NCBI RefSeq assembly: GCF_947179165.1
Contig: NC_077240.1
Coordinates: 57,918,501 to 57,982,500 of the forward strand
DNA length: 64,000 nucleotides
Origin: Solanum dulcamara
Taxonomy: Eukaryota > Streptophyta > Magnoliopsida > Solanales > Solanaceae
Direction: 5' to 3'
The first letter of the stretch is position 1. Each line of letters opens with the position of its first letter. The notes under the pieces were generated by a model. It made no database searches, was not told the origin of the DNA, and saw nothing but the letters and a program-made list of their open reading frames with translations. Positions 12,800 through 24,686 of this stretch are shown here, piece by piece. The position numbers and the translations under genes are program-made.

Positions 12800-13120
12800 C
12801 TACAATCAAAGTTAGCATAACTAGAGGCTAACTAGTCCATACCCATAATAACATCAAACTCAGTCATATCTAACTCGATTAAATCTTCCAAGGTATTATG
12901 ACTATATATATCCACCAAACAATTTTTATATACTTGTATTGCTATAGCAGAGTCTCCTATCTGTGTAGCTACCTCAAATAGTTCTATCAATTCAGGTTTT
13001 ATTCTGATTCTACTAGCAACAAAAGGAGATAAATATGATAAGGTAGAGCATGGATCTATCAATGCATATGTGTCCCGAGAGAAATTGATAATATACTTGT
13101 AACCACATTTGGTGACGCCT
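12800..13120 (-). pseudogene. Element D aspartic protease
   Basis: The minus-strand open frame 13062-12832 begins at the active site, reading MIDPCSTLSYLSPF. The catalytic Asp is present, but the Gly that normally follows two residues later is Cys (GGT-type to TGT-type change), which should impair the enzyme. It ends with the TEFDVIMGMD motif. Confidence 0.78.
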
Positions 13121-14540
13121 CATGGTCCTATTTACTAGCTAAGGCATATATGCAGTTCGAAGGACCGCTAGAACTGGAAGCTCCACCAAGGCCTCTACCA
13201 TAGCCTGTTGGTGTTTGAATACCCTTCCCTATAAGGCGCATAGCCACAAAAGAAGATAAACCAGAAACTAACCTAGTAGGCTGAGCTGCACTACCTGGAC
13301 TACCCCGAATGGACACTCCCTCATAATATGGCCTTGAAGGCTACAAGTAAAGAAAGCACTTGTAGAAAAATGGCATTCCCTAAAATGGGGCCTACCATAA
13401 TAAGAACATCGAGGCAAAGGTGGCCCCGACTGGCGCAAACCCTTGTTCATCTATGAACCTAAAACCCTAGAGCTCTGATTGACTCCTGAATACCATGTGC
13501 TATCAAATCTCCTACCTGTGAACTATGGAGGTGCACTCCAGGCTGGCTGAGAAGGATATCTACTATACTGCTGAGGCTGTCCACCTCAAAACTCACCTGA
13601 ATAACTAGCCAATCTAGCTCCCTTATGCTGGCCTCTATCTGATCTCTATCGAGCTGACGCCCTTTGTGCTGATCCTCTACCCCCTGTGTATATGCCTATA
13701 CCCGAGCTATATCCATACCTTGTTGAGAATCTATTTCCATACATCTACCAGTCAACTAGTGATCCAACTCTGTCATATAACGATGTACTTTATCAACTAT
13801 ATCAGCTATAATAGTGGGCATATGTCTCGCCAATGAATCAAACTAAAGACTATAATCTCAAACACTCCTGCTATTCTACCTCAACTATAAGAATCTATCA
13901 ACTTTGGCTCATTTTATCTTCGGAGGTAGAAAGTGGCCAAGGAAGGCCTCCACAAACTCATTCCATACCACTGGAGAAGCACCCTTGCCCCTAGACAACT
14001 CCCAGGATTCATACCAATTAATGGCTACATCACACAATCGATATGAAACCAACTTAATAGACTCAGTCTCAGAGGGCCTAATTATCCTCAACGTGCACTG
14101 CACCTATCGGATAAACTCCTGCAGATCATCTGTAGGCCTTGACCCATAGAACTCTAGGGGGTTACAAGTCAAGAAGTCACGAACCCTTAAACTATCATAT
14201 CTATTTGCATAACCAACTCCTAGCCCATGCCTGCGAGCCTGCCCTGCCATTACTCTAGTCAGTGACTAAACTGCGTCTCTCATGGACCTATCCTCCATCC
14301 CTGGCTGGGGAGCTGGAGGCTCAGGTACTGGGGCCTCAGGAGTTGGCGGTGGAGTCTCCCCCTGATCTACAACTGCTGCTACTCTAAGCTCCTCTAGGGT
14401 GGTGGTGTAGCAGAGCTTACTGACTAAAGTATAATCTCGGGCATGGACTAGGCACGGGCTCTAGTAACTCTCTAAGTCTGACTAGTCTCTTATGCTACTG
14501 ATTTACCCTTCTAGACAGCTGTCGCTTTCTTTGGAGGCAT
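13100..14540 (-). pseudogene. Element D gag
   Basis: The minus-strand ATG at 14540-14538 begins MPPKKAT, 188 bases after the primer site. Stops follow within a few dozen codons. The capsid core is open at 14103-13909 (SYRLCDVAINWYESW). The nucleocapsid region at 13420-13320 keeps two damaged zinc knuckles; one has a Cys-to-Tyr change (CSYYGRPHFREC). Confidence 0.75.
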
Positions 14541-14727
14541 AGCTATAACATAATAATCAGTTAGGGAGGGATTATCTTGAAAATATAGCTCTATCACACA
14601 ATCTAGAGTAAGAAGGAAGGATAACATCCTAAATGTCCTATAGCTTCCTGTTTATAGATGTAGTGCATAACACACTAATAAACAAGGCTCTACTAGACAC
14701 AATTTGTAGACACTACGAGGATGAACT

Positions 14728-14739
14728 TTTCTGATACCA
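14728..14739 (-). other. Primer-binding site of element D (initiator tRNA-Met)
   Basis: The minus strand reads TGGTATCAGAAA. The first ten bases match the initiator tRNA-Met complement exactly. It lies four bases inside the 5' LTR edge at 14744. Confidence 0.85.
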
Positions 14740-14743
14740 CTTT

Positions 14744-17608
14744 TGTCGTGACCCATCCCTATAGGCCATGATTGGTGCCCAAATCGAACACTTATGTACA
14801 CACCAATTAACTATAATCAAACCACAACTAAATATAATGTGGCTCTTAAGGAAATAAAATGTCATCTCAAAACTATCACATATTTATATATCAACGCAAC
14901 CTGTCTCCTGAGGAGTTACAACATCAACAGATAACATAGAACACAAGTCGATAAGGCTACCATCACACACAACATCCTAAAATATACATGTACGCAAGCC
15001 GACAAGGCTGCCACTATAAAAAGGAACGTCCCCCAAAACATAAGTCATGCTAACACAGCTGGACAATGTCTATATACAACCCACATATATGTCTACAAAC
15101 TTCTAAGAATATCAATAACAAAATATAATGGGACAGGGCCCCGCCGTACCCCTGGATAAATATATATATATATATACATCAAAAGGATCTGTACCAAAAA
15201 TCTAGGCTTCGAGATAATGGAGCACTCCACGACAGTTGAATAGGGGTCCTAAGCTGGCAGATCACCAAAGTGAGTATCTGCACCTATGGGCATGAAATGC
15301 AGCCCCCCCAAAGAAAGAAGGTCAGTACGAGATACGTACTGAGTATATAAAACATAAAATACAATAAGAAGGATCATAACTGAAGTAGAGATTCCAGGAG
15401 GCAAGTATCTAATCAAGAAATCACTGTACCTGTGTTTTATGAAACAAAGTCATGCATATCATTATCATATACCATACTCAGCCCATTATGAGACTCGGTG
15501 CCATAATCATATCATCATATCATCATATACTTATACCATACCTGGCCCTCTAGTAAGGAACTCAGTAAATAAAGTTGTGTACACATATACCGTACCCGAC
15601 CCATCATGAGACTCAGTGAATGATATAGTAAAATTGTACATGATAGCATACCCAGCCCAGGACTTGGTGAAAGATGTAATGACAGTATGTATGAGCAGAG
15701 TAGTTAATAACCATATGCATTTAGATAATCATTTGAGACTCAATAGATAAGTAGGCTAATTAATACTTGAGTGTCAAGATAATAGTCATATTCAGTACTC
15801 TTTGAATGACACTATGAACTATATTAAATAAAGCCTCAGGGATCATAGACACGCATTAAAATAATGCGAATACATTACAAAAATTAAGGACATTAATCAT
15901 TATAGATTCTTTAAGAATAGGAACTTTCACATACCAACTACTGCCCAATGTATAGAAGACTCAAGGGCTATAGCTCAACTACTTCAAGAGTTTTAATATC
16001 CCGAAGTGAATAAAAATCATGAATCATACTTGGAAACTATGAATGGAGTTACCCCAAAGCTCATATCATATATCACTTATATCTAAGATATGCCAAAAGA
16101 AAGAAGGGATTGCTTTACATACCTCTGGCATTTATTCGCAACACAACACGTATACGCTGTCCAAAGTCTCAACCTATATTAAGATGTCAAGAATAATAGT
16201 TAAGCTATGGGGAGATTCAAAACGTATTCCAACGTTAGCAACTCTTTTCTAGATAATTAAACAATGTTTTCCTTATATTCAACCAACCATATAACAACTA
16301 AGCTAACATCAATAACCACACGTTCAGTACTATAGGGAGGCTATTTAAGACAAGACTTGAGAACATTCCGAACAGCCTGTACAAAATTCCAAACATTCGA
16401 TATAATCCATATACGATTATGACATATTCAAGTTATTCTTAATGATCCATAGTCTTAATGTTTTCATAGAAACGATCTTCTAATAGCCCAACTAATACAA
16501 TAACGTTATTTGTAACTTTGGTCATACTTATTTTTTCAAGCTCAACAAGAACAACAACGACATATTAAAACATCCCCTAACTAACAAAATGATGCTCAAA
16601 AACCTTGGGAACACCTACAAACACGCTGAGCAAACCACCTACAATTTTTAAATGTTATTTCATACAATCTTTTCATCTAATTTAATGATATTTAACAGCA
16701 GCCACATGACAGCAACATACTCATTTAAATGCAAGAAAACTATGTTAACGTTACACCAAATTCTACAACAGCCACATAGACAATTACAACTTTAATTTAA
16801 TCATTTAATTCCTTTATCCTCATTACATAATCCATGACAAAAATAACCAAAATATTAAATAAAATCAGTTCATCATTGTCACACCCAATAGCCCCCCTAC
16901 GGTTTCAATTAATACTTTCAACATCAACACACATAATTTTTCATGGATTTAATTCACACTTACTAAGCCACGACAAGTCCAAACTCATTCTAAAATGTAT
17001 AAAAGGATGATCAAACCTTACCTCAATAACTTATTTTCTCAACTTGGCTTGAATTGATGACTTCAATTGATAAACACTTTTTCTGCCCCTCAGGGACAAA
17101 TCACGTTACCATAGACCCTTCAAATGGTTGAACTACCTTGGAAAATATATAAATTTTGTATCACAACTTTTGAGCTCAAGTTAGCTGCCATGGTCAAACC
17201 ATTCTCTCTCTCTAGGTTTCACAAAATGTTGAAGATGAAATGAAATAGTTCTGATCCTATTAGTCATCAAATAACTATTTATATGCTGCCTTATGGAGTG
17301 ACATATGTCCCACTATACCCACACACCAATTAGATTCTGCCACATGTCTTAGTGGGGACCACTTAGTAGTCTAATTAATTTAATTAATTATAATTAATCA
17401 CTAATTCCCACTTAATAATCTAATTATAATTAATTAATCCCTAGTCTCCATTAATATTTCTATAAAAAATAAAATTTATAAGCAATTTGTGTACTAATTA
17501 AAATTATGGATTAAAAAGTCTCTATCTTATATCTCAAAATGATCTTGTCCTTAAACTTATCCCGACTAGCTTAAAATATTCCAATGTACAAAAATATGGG
17601 ATATAACA
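14744..17608 (-). repeat. Element D 5' LTR
   Basis: Partner of 6687-9556 with the same ends and order of motifs: TA run at about 15161-15175, repeated GGGACTCGGTG-like words at 15475-15670, TATA box at 17276-17284. It has one GACATATGTC word (17300) where the other LTR has two, so one word was gained or lost after insertion. Confidence 0.9.
17276..17284 (-). promoter_or_regulatory. TATA box in element D 5' LTR
   Basis: TATAAATAG on the minus strand at the position homologous to 9206-9214. Because this is the 5' LTR, it would drive element D transcription. Confidence 0.6.
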
Positions 17609-17613
17609 ATAGA
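17609..17613. other. Right target-site duplication of element D (ATAGA)
   Basis: It pairs with GTAGA at 6682-6686, with one mismatch. The element B integrase frame resumes directly after it. Confidence 0.8.
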
Positions 17614-18165
17614 TCCCCCAAAGGTTGGTTTGAAGAAGCTGAAGTTGCTTTGACAGGACTAGATTTGGTATTTGAGACTATGGAGAAGGTTAGACTCATT
17701 CGAGAAAGATTGAAAATGGCCCAAAGACAATAAAAGTCCTATTCAGATATGAGGAGAAGGGACATTGAATTTGAAGTTAATGATTGGGTTTACTTGAAAA
17801 TTTCACCCATGAAAGGTGTGATGCGTTGTGTTAAGAAAGGGAAGCCAAGTCCCCACTATGTTGGTCCATATCAGATTTTGATACAGATTGGTAAGGTGTC
17901 TTATGAGTTGGATTTACCTGCATATTTTACATCGGTGCATTCGGTGTGTGTCCTTATTGAGGAAGTTCGTTAGTGATCCTGGATCCATTATTCCATTGGA
18001 TTGCATTGAGGTTAAAGAGATTCCTTCTTATGAAGAGGTTACGATTGAGATCTTGGACCGGCAAGTTAGAAAGTTCAGAAACAAAGAAATAGATTTAGTT
18101 AAAGTTTTATGGAGGAACCAAGAGGTTGAGGGTACTACATGGACAGCCAAAACGGATACGATATC
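17614..18165 (+). pseudogene. Element B integrase C-terminal domain and chromodomain-like tail (continuation)
   Basis: This resumes the frame broken at 6686. The C-terminal barrel motif (EVNDWVYLKISPMKG) lies within 17749-17973, followed by SPHYVGPYQILIQIG. After a one-base frameshift near 17950, the tail reads PSYEEVTIEILDRQVRKF and KVLWRNQEVEGTTW, ending about 18165. Tails of this form recognise chromatin marks and steer integration in chromoviruses; that role is family knowledge. Confidence 0.85.
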
Positions 18166-18471
18166 CTGATATCCCCATTTCTTTCCTTCCTGATATCCCC
18201 ATTTCTTTCCATCTATACCTAGTTGAGGTATTTAGTTCCCTCATGATCCAATTAGACCAAATCATGTATTTTAGTGTTCTCATGGTTTCATATACATTCA
18301 TTTTTATGAAATGAGTTTAAAATTATATTTTAGCTTGAGATTAAAGATTTCATGTTTTATGCATTATCAAGATGTTTTTGCATTCATGTTGGGCTGTTAT
18401 GTTCCTTTTTCTATTCTATTCATGCTAGATTGAGTCCTATTCGAAGACGAATATTCCCAAGGGGGATATAT
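18166..18471 (+). other. Element B 3' untranslated stretch and polypurine tract
   Basis: No gene. It contains a local direct repeat CTGATATCCCCATTTCTTTCC (two near-identical 21-bp units at about 18167-18209). It ends in a purine run AAGGGGGAT at 18459-18467 directly before the LTR. Confidence 0.65.
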
Positions 18472-20773
18472 TTTAAGACCCTAAAAGTTGGAAAATTGGA
18501 AAATGAGGAACAAAAGATGAAATTCTAAGAAAAGAAAACTCAGCTTTTGGGCACCAGGTGGTCTTCACGAGATCTAATATGGGCCGTGAAGAGGACCATG
18601 GGCTGTAAAAGGCTACCTTGGTCCCTTCCTAGTAAAGTGGTGTCTTGAGAGAGGACTATGAGAGGCCACCATGACCCATGGTATGGTCTATGGACCATTT
18701 TTGCTTCCGTGGTGGACAACTTTTTAGTCCTCTGTCAAAATTGTCTTCACGCCTCAAGTGCACGGACCATAGAAGCCTCCAGGGACCGTGAAGGTCTCTG
18801 TGGAGCAACTTCTAAAATTTTCCTGCAAACTTCTAAAATTTGAAGTTGAAGGCAACCACCACAGAGGACCACCACGGACCGTGGTGCTCATGACGGCCCA
18901 TGGTGAGTCTCGTGGTGGGAAGACTCCAACAACCCTTTTTCAGAATTTCCAAGTCCCTCACCATAGAGAGGACCATGGACCGTGGTACCTTTCACGGTCT
19001 ATAGTGATATACCATTATAGGTCCTAAATTCAACTTTAATGAAGGTTATTCTCATCTTTTCCTAATATGTCATTAACGAATATGGACAGTTTTGGGACTA
19101 AGTTCATGCCTATCAACTACCCTAAAACATTCTAACTCTCTCATTCTCTTCATAACTTTCAAAACCCCAAAGTCTTTTCTCCTAAGTCTTCTCTCATGGT
19201 TTTCTTTTCTCCCAAGCAAATTCTACAGGGTTCTTCAAGGTCAAGCTTCCAATCTCTACAATCTAAATCAAGGTTAAGGTATGTGGGACTTCATCCATGG
19301 GTACCTTTCACCCATGAAATCCCAAAGATTTTTTCTCATTTCTCTTATGAATTCTTCAATTAAAAGCCCTAATAACACGATTTTCATTGGGTCTTCTAAA
19401 TTATGATATATTACAATGTTATTAGTTTGATTGTTCATAATTTACATTATATTGCATGTTTTCAAGTTGAATTTAAATGACCCATGATATATGCTAGTTT
19501 CAAGTATGATTTATGAGATATGATCATGATTTTCAAAGTTATATTTTATGAAGAGCTTTAAGCTATGAATTTAAAAATGCTTTATTCAAAGAAGTTTATG
19601 AATGATGATTCCATGATGTTTCAAGCAAAGTTAAATATAGGGAAAGTTAATTCCCTAAATATGTTTATGATCAAAGATATGTATTGACGGAAGGCCTACA
19701 CCCACATTACATGAGTTATATGAAAGATAAGCTAATAATATGTTTTACTATGATGATGTTATATGGGCTATTTTTATTATGTTTTATGAAGATGGACTGA
19801 TAGGTAGTTACTATCTTTCCCTATGATGTCTATAAGCATGTTTTATGAGTTTCATTGGGATATTGATTAATCATCAAGAGGACTTTTAGGTGGGGTTCAC
19901 TTCGGTAATGCAGAGTTACCAAAGGGAATCATTGTAGCAACCTTTAGTCCAAAACTACGTTGCCCGCATAGGTTTTCATATGCCAATATGGCAAAACTAG
20001 TAGATTCACATAGCCCAGTTAAAGAGTTACTTAATGGAGTATGCCCTGACAAGGTAGCCTCCTTGTCTCGATGCAGGAGCCATCTAATTCCTTGTATTAG
20101 CTTGCATGGTCTTGTATGTCAATTAAAGTTCCTATCCCACACAGTTTCAATTGAGGTATGAGCTCTATGATTATTATTAGATTCTTTTGATGTATTGACC
20201 AATGAGATAAATAATTTGATATTTTCATAATTTTAGACATGTTGTAAGAATATTTGTCTTGCATCCCATGATTCATATTGATTATGTTCTATATTTTAAC
20301 TGTTCATGCATATTCTAATATACTTAGTGCGTTCTATATAATAACACTTACTTTTTACATATATTATATCATAATGTAGGGACCGATGATCTCTCTCATC
20401 CTCCTTCCGCTCGTGGCTAGAGTCTACTATTAGTTTCTTATGGTGAGTCCTCACAGTTCGAGGACATGACATTTATTTTCCATTTGACAGTCATACTTCA
20501 TTTCTTCTATGTTGTACTTTAGGTGAGGTGGGAGATTGTCTTATGTCTCTATCTAGTATTAGAGGCATGTTGGATAGTGAGAGTCTATGTTGTCTCTAAT
20601 TCTATACTTTTGAGACTTATGTTCTTATTGAGGATTTTGCTTCTGTATCATGCTTTGGTTTGAATGCTTATTATCTTATCTATATTGATGAGTGATATGC
20701 TAAGAAACTTGGTTGGAGTCCTTTGGGATTTTAATCACTTTGTTATAACTATGCCCTAGGTCGGGTTATGATA
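18472..20773 (+). repeat. Element B 3' LTR (long form)
   Basis: About 2.3 kb. It starts TTTAAGACCCTAAAAG (TG eroded) after the polypurine tract and ends GGGTTATGATA (CA eroded). Its two ends match the short LTR at 1997-2512. The U3 at 18540-18985 is packed with quasi-palindromic words such as ACCACGGACCGTGGT (18871-18885), and CCATGG/CCGTGG variants recur about ten times. The region after 19130 is the pyrimidine-rich transcribed leader. No gene. Confidence 0.78.
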
Positions 20774-21232
20774 GTTACCCCCGTAGGTTATCTTAAATGA
20801 CTTAGCTAGTGGATCTTCAAATAGCTCTTGATGTTTATAATACGAACTCTACATGGTTAGCATTGGACATCTTATCATAGTTAGCTATTTTAGTGAGTCC
20901 TCATAATTTGAGGGCATACCCATTATGTCATTTCTTTCTTGTTGAAGACTTATCAATTTATTTTATTTGGTGATCTAGGGCTTGTCCTATGCCACGTCTA
21001 AAGTTTAGTAGAGGCATGTCTAGATGATAGAAATATTTTAATTCCATCAATTGACTTTTATGCTCAAATTCTCTTATATCGAGAGTCTATGTCTTTAGAC
21101 TATCTTTTGCTTTAAAAGTTTACTCTTGAATTCTACTATGTTTAATCACTCTATGTATGCTAAGAAACTTGGTTGGAGTCCTTTGGGATTTTGATTGTCA
21201 TGTCACATCTAGGGTCTAGCTTGATTGTGACA
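20774..21232 (+). repeat. 3' end fragment of a second, related LTR stacked directly on element B LTR
   Basis: It ends CATGTCACATCTAGGGTC, then GATTGTGACA at 21232. This terminus resembles the ends of the LTR at 27438-29977 and the inverted fragment at 41689. Its last part repeats CTTGGTTGGAGTCCTTTGGG from 20708. Its own U3 and start are missing. Confidence 0.6.
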
Positions 21233-22520
21233 CCATCGAATGAAGCCCAATCTATGAACCTTGAACTACTAGGGCTTTAGAGAAGGGGAGTTATAGATAT
21301 AAGGTCACCGGAGCTGAGTGACCGCCTAACTAAGGCTCATTCTATCATACACTAGTATGCTATATTAGTCTAAATGGAGCTAAGCCATCTGAAGCAACAT
21401 CGGAGAGATTCTAAGGCCTATCGGCTGCAAATATATGCAATTCTGCTCTAGTATACACTAAGACTAAGGCCAAACATGCTCTCTAAATCAACAAAAAACA
21501 ATTATAATTCATTCCACAAGGTAGGATGATCGTAAAAGGAGAATAACATGCCAACAAGTCTTGAAAATACCCAAAATAAGCCTAAAAATGATTCCTAAGT
21601 ATATAAGCATGATCTACTAACTACTTAGTCCAAATTTTATCTAATCAACATATATTTACATTCTCATGCTCAATTAAAGGAAGGAAATTCATAACCTACA
21701 TTAAAGAGGATCACGAGTGCTCAAAATCACAATTCTTGAGCCTTGCCCATACAAGCGACCTCCAAATGCTGCCACACTATCAAAATAGGGTCATAATGTT
21801 TAGACGGTCGTTTTGATACCAAAATCACATTAATAAGAAATGGAACCAAAATTGAGTCTAAAAATGTGCTAGTGGGATCCGCATCGAGAATCCCAAAATC
21901 AACTACTTAAAAAGGTCCTAATTAGTTCTCTGAACTTGTGTCCCAAGACGGACACTATTTGGGGCTCAGAACAACCCAAACCAACAACGTGTATAAATAA
22001 AGAGTCTCCGATACTCCCCAAAAACTCCAGCGTGTTTCCATGAGCTCCCTGAACACACCAGATTTCAAATGACCCAATTTGGACCTCTATAGCTCTCAAA
22101 TCATTCAGCTCAAGACAGATCATGTCTATCTTTTTTAATAAAAGACCAGACACGATTAACTATAGCGAATACGACCAAGGGAGCCTGTGAACATGGAGGA
22201 CACTGATATAGGCCTTCACGAATGCATAGGAGCATCCACGATTGCGGAATGCATCATGTCTGGGCATTGCGAAAGCAATGACCATGCCCCAATTGCGCAA
22301 GCCAAAGGGCTAGGTCTTTGCAAATACGAACGTATCCTCATGAACACTGAGGCTACCAGTGTCTTCATAAACACAGAAAAGGGTTCCATGAGTGGGAAGT
22401 GCATTTCACATTGTGTCAAAATGCTCACGCAAGTGTACGCGGTCGTGCAAGTAATAAAAGTGGCTCTTTTTAGGAGACAAATGTCAAAGCCCTAGGGACT
22501 TGTCAATTAACTATTTATTT
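21233..22520 (-). repeat. LTR fragment of the element C family
   Basis: It aligns in the same orientation with about 32700-33900 inside the element C LTR; shared runs include GGATGATCGTAAAAGGAGAATAA and GGCCTTCAC. The orientation is inferred from element C, whose gag is on the minus strand. The U5 side is cut off at 21233 by the preceding LTR fragment. The open frames here at about 22187-22495 are in U3-like repeats and are not genes. Confidence 0.65.
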
Positions 22521-22937
22521 AAACAGTGATTTTATAGACGAGTTAAATTTATTAAACTAAAAATAGAAATAAAAGAATCCGTGAACAATTAACCAAGAAA
22601 AGGGCAGATTTTTACACAATTCATGAATGAATCGATCTAGGATTATGGTTTAACTAATAATCATGTTTAGTATCACTTTCATAAACTTATTTAGTTATCT
22701 AGCTTTTGATTAATGGGGTTAGTAATATAGTCATGATCTCTCGACCTCTAACCGTCTACCACAATTAAAAACCTAACTACATCATTGAGCGGGGATATAT
22801 TTGACCAATTATGGAGCATTAAGTTATCTTTCTGTATTTGAGCCAAGCACGGCGCTTAGGTATATCGCTATCCTAAACACAAATAAATTCAAGTGATATG
22901 CAATAAAAATCATGCACCTTATATTCCATGTTCTATC
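22521..22937. other. AT-rich intergenic DNA, left flank of the solo LTR
   Basis: I see no gene and no terminal motifs. It is continuous with 26316 onward if the solo LTR and one target copy are removed. Bases 22933-22937 are the left CTATC target duplication. Confidence 0.5.
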
Positions 22938-23379
22938 TATTACACCCCGTACTTTTGTACCTTGGAACTCATTCTTAAGTCTCTTGAAAGACTCTTAAGA
23001 TTCTTGGAAGGATCGTAAGCCTTTTAAGTTTCTTAAGGGTTTCTAAAGTTTCTTAAAGCTTCTTAAGACTCCTTAAGAACTCTTAAGTTCATAAGAGTTA
23101 CCATGTGAGCCGGATAACCTATAACTCTACCAAACAACTCTAAGAAAGAGGGAATGAGATACCCCATAATAGAGAAGATGGGGAATAAAGTTGTAAGAAT
23201 CCGGGAGACGTTGGAGACTAAATAATGAGTCGTAGGACTCGGCTTACTTACGTAAGCTACCAAATTGGAAAGCTTACATGCTTAAGTTACTCAAGTACAT
23301 ACCAAGCTTACGTAACAAGGATTACATAGGTTCGTAAAGTAAGATGAGATTACGAACCCATGAGGTAGAAAAAAAGGTA

Positions 23380-23542
23380 CCACATGGCAGCATGAGGGAG
23401 TGCCATGTGGAAGCAGCTGGGAGTGCCACATGGAAGAATTTGGAGTAAGGGGGTGGGACTCACATGCCACGTGGAATCCCATGGTTGGAGGTGTGGTGCG
23501 TTGGCCCTATAAGGTCTTGACATGTGTCACCACTTAGGGGTT
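23380..23542. promoter_or_regulatory. Array of six CACRTG-type palindromes in solo LTR U3
   Basis: CCACATGG at 23380, CCATGTGG at 23403, CCACATGG at 23426, CCACGTGG at 23467, GACATGTGTC at 23519 and GACACGTGTC at 23533. The first three are spaced exactly 23 bp apart. CACGTG is the plant G-box core bound by bZIP and bHLH factors (established). Use by this LTR is inferred from position just upstream of the TATA run. Confidence 0.6.
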
Positions 23543-23567
23543 GACACGTGTCACCCTTAAAAATGGC

Positions 23568-23581
23568 CTATATATATATAT
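23568..23581 (+). promoter_or_regulatory. TATA box of the solo LTR
   Basis: A TATATATATATATG run sits about 26 bp after the last CACGTG word and ahead of a leader-like sequence. Its place about 630 bp into the LTR is a normal U3 length. Confidence 0.5.
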
Positions 23582-24686
23582 GTTTTGTGACTTTATTTCA
23601 TACTTATCCTCTATTCATTATTATCAAGAGATTTCTATAGACAAAAAGAAGAGAAGGGAAAGAACAACAGAGATGAGAAACCTTAAACTTGAGAAAGAGA
23701 GCCACGGATTTGGAGCCAAAAAAGGGTAAGTTATCTGATTTCATTCCATAAATTAATTATATAGGGTATAACATATTGGTATGAAGGTGTTATTAATGTA
23801 AATTGTGGTTTTGATAAACACCAAAATGTTAGCAAGAAGCCACAAGGTTTTGGGCGTGCTAAGGGAACTTCCGAGGCAAGTTTCGATGAGTTTGACGAGT
23901 TTTGGGCAAGGTAAGGGTTTCTTTTTCAAATTGGAATTTATGATGTTTTTTTAGGTATATTACATATCTTAAATAAGGTTGGAAGTTTAAAAATTGTGTA
24001 AGGATGCTAGACGCTAGAAACAAACTAATTTAAAGTCGTAGTAGCTAAATCGAAGTAGCGTAGTGTGTTGTCGTTGTGGTGCTGCGGTTGCAGCTGGTTG
24101 GGTTGTGTGTTGCAGGAATGTAAAGTATTTTAAAAAGTGTGTGTATACTTCTGGTTTTAGCCACACGACCCTCCATTTGGTATGATTAAAGATTTTGCAA
24201 AATAAAGATTTAAAAACTCTATTTTGGTATCGTAGTTTGGAGCTAGTTGTTTGGAGATTGTATTGTGTAATGTTGAAGTGATTTACTTGTAAATAAGCTT
24301 CTGGTTGTTTTTGTGGTATGTTTGTTGATGTTTTGGCCGAGTTAAAATCTTGGGGATGTTGAAGTTATAGGGGAAATGCTGCCCAATTTTTGGTAGCTTT
24401 GGAACTAGTAACAAACTAGTCGAGGGTAATGGATAGGAAATGGCTCCTATTAGTACTTGGTTGTAGACTGGGATATTGGAAAATTAAAGGCTATTAACCT
24501 CAGTATTACTTTCAAGTCAAATAGGTTAAGGAGGTATCAACACAAGCCGGATTTCGATTAATCCTTGAAAAGGTATGTGAAGCTTTCTCTTGGCATGTTT
24601 TGGCACAAGTATGTAAAGCTACCCTTCTTCTCTTTTGATATGTCTTTGACATAAGTACGATGTTATAATACTATGATTAATCACCG

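Larger units (their letters stand above)
6687..17608 (-). mobile_element. Element D: complete-structure Ty3/gypsy chromovirus-like retrotransposon nested in element B
   Basis: About 10.9 kb. In minus-strand order: 5' LTR 17608-14744, primer site 14739-14728, gag 14540-13100, protease, RT, RNase H, integrase with chromodomain-like tail ending about 9715, polypurine tract 9571-9557, 3' LTR 9556-6687. LTR lengths are 2870 and 2865 bp, with TG...CA ends on both. It is flanked by GTAGA/ATAGA and splits the element B integrase exactly, so the host frame resumes at 17614. Reading frames are broken by stops, but the integrase is nearly open. Confidence 0.92.

Noticed and set aside
22187..22495. Plus-strand open frame of 102 codons starting MNMEDTDIG
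   Set aside because: It lies in repeated U3-like LTR sequence that also occurs at 33690-33900, where the frame is broken. No protein family resemblance.
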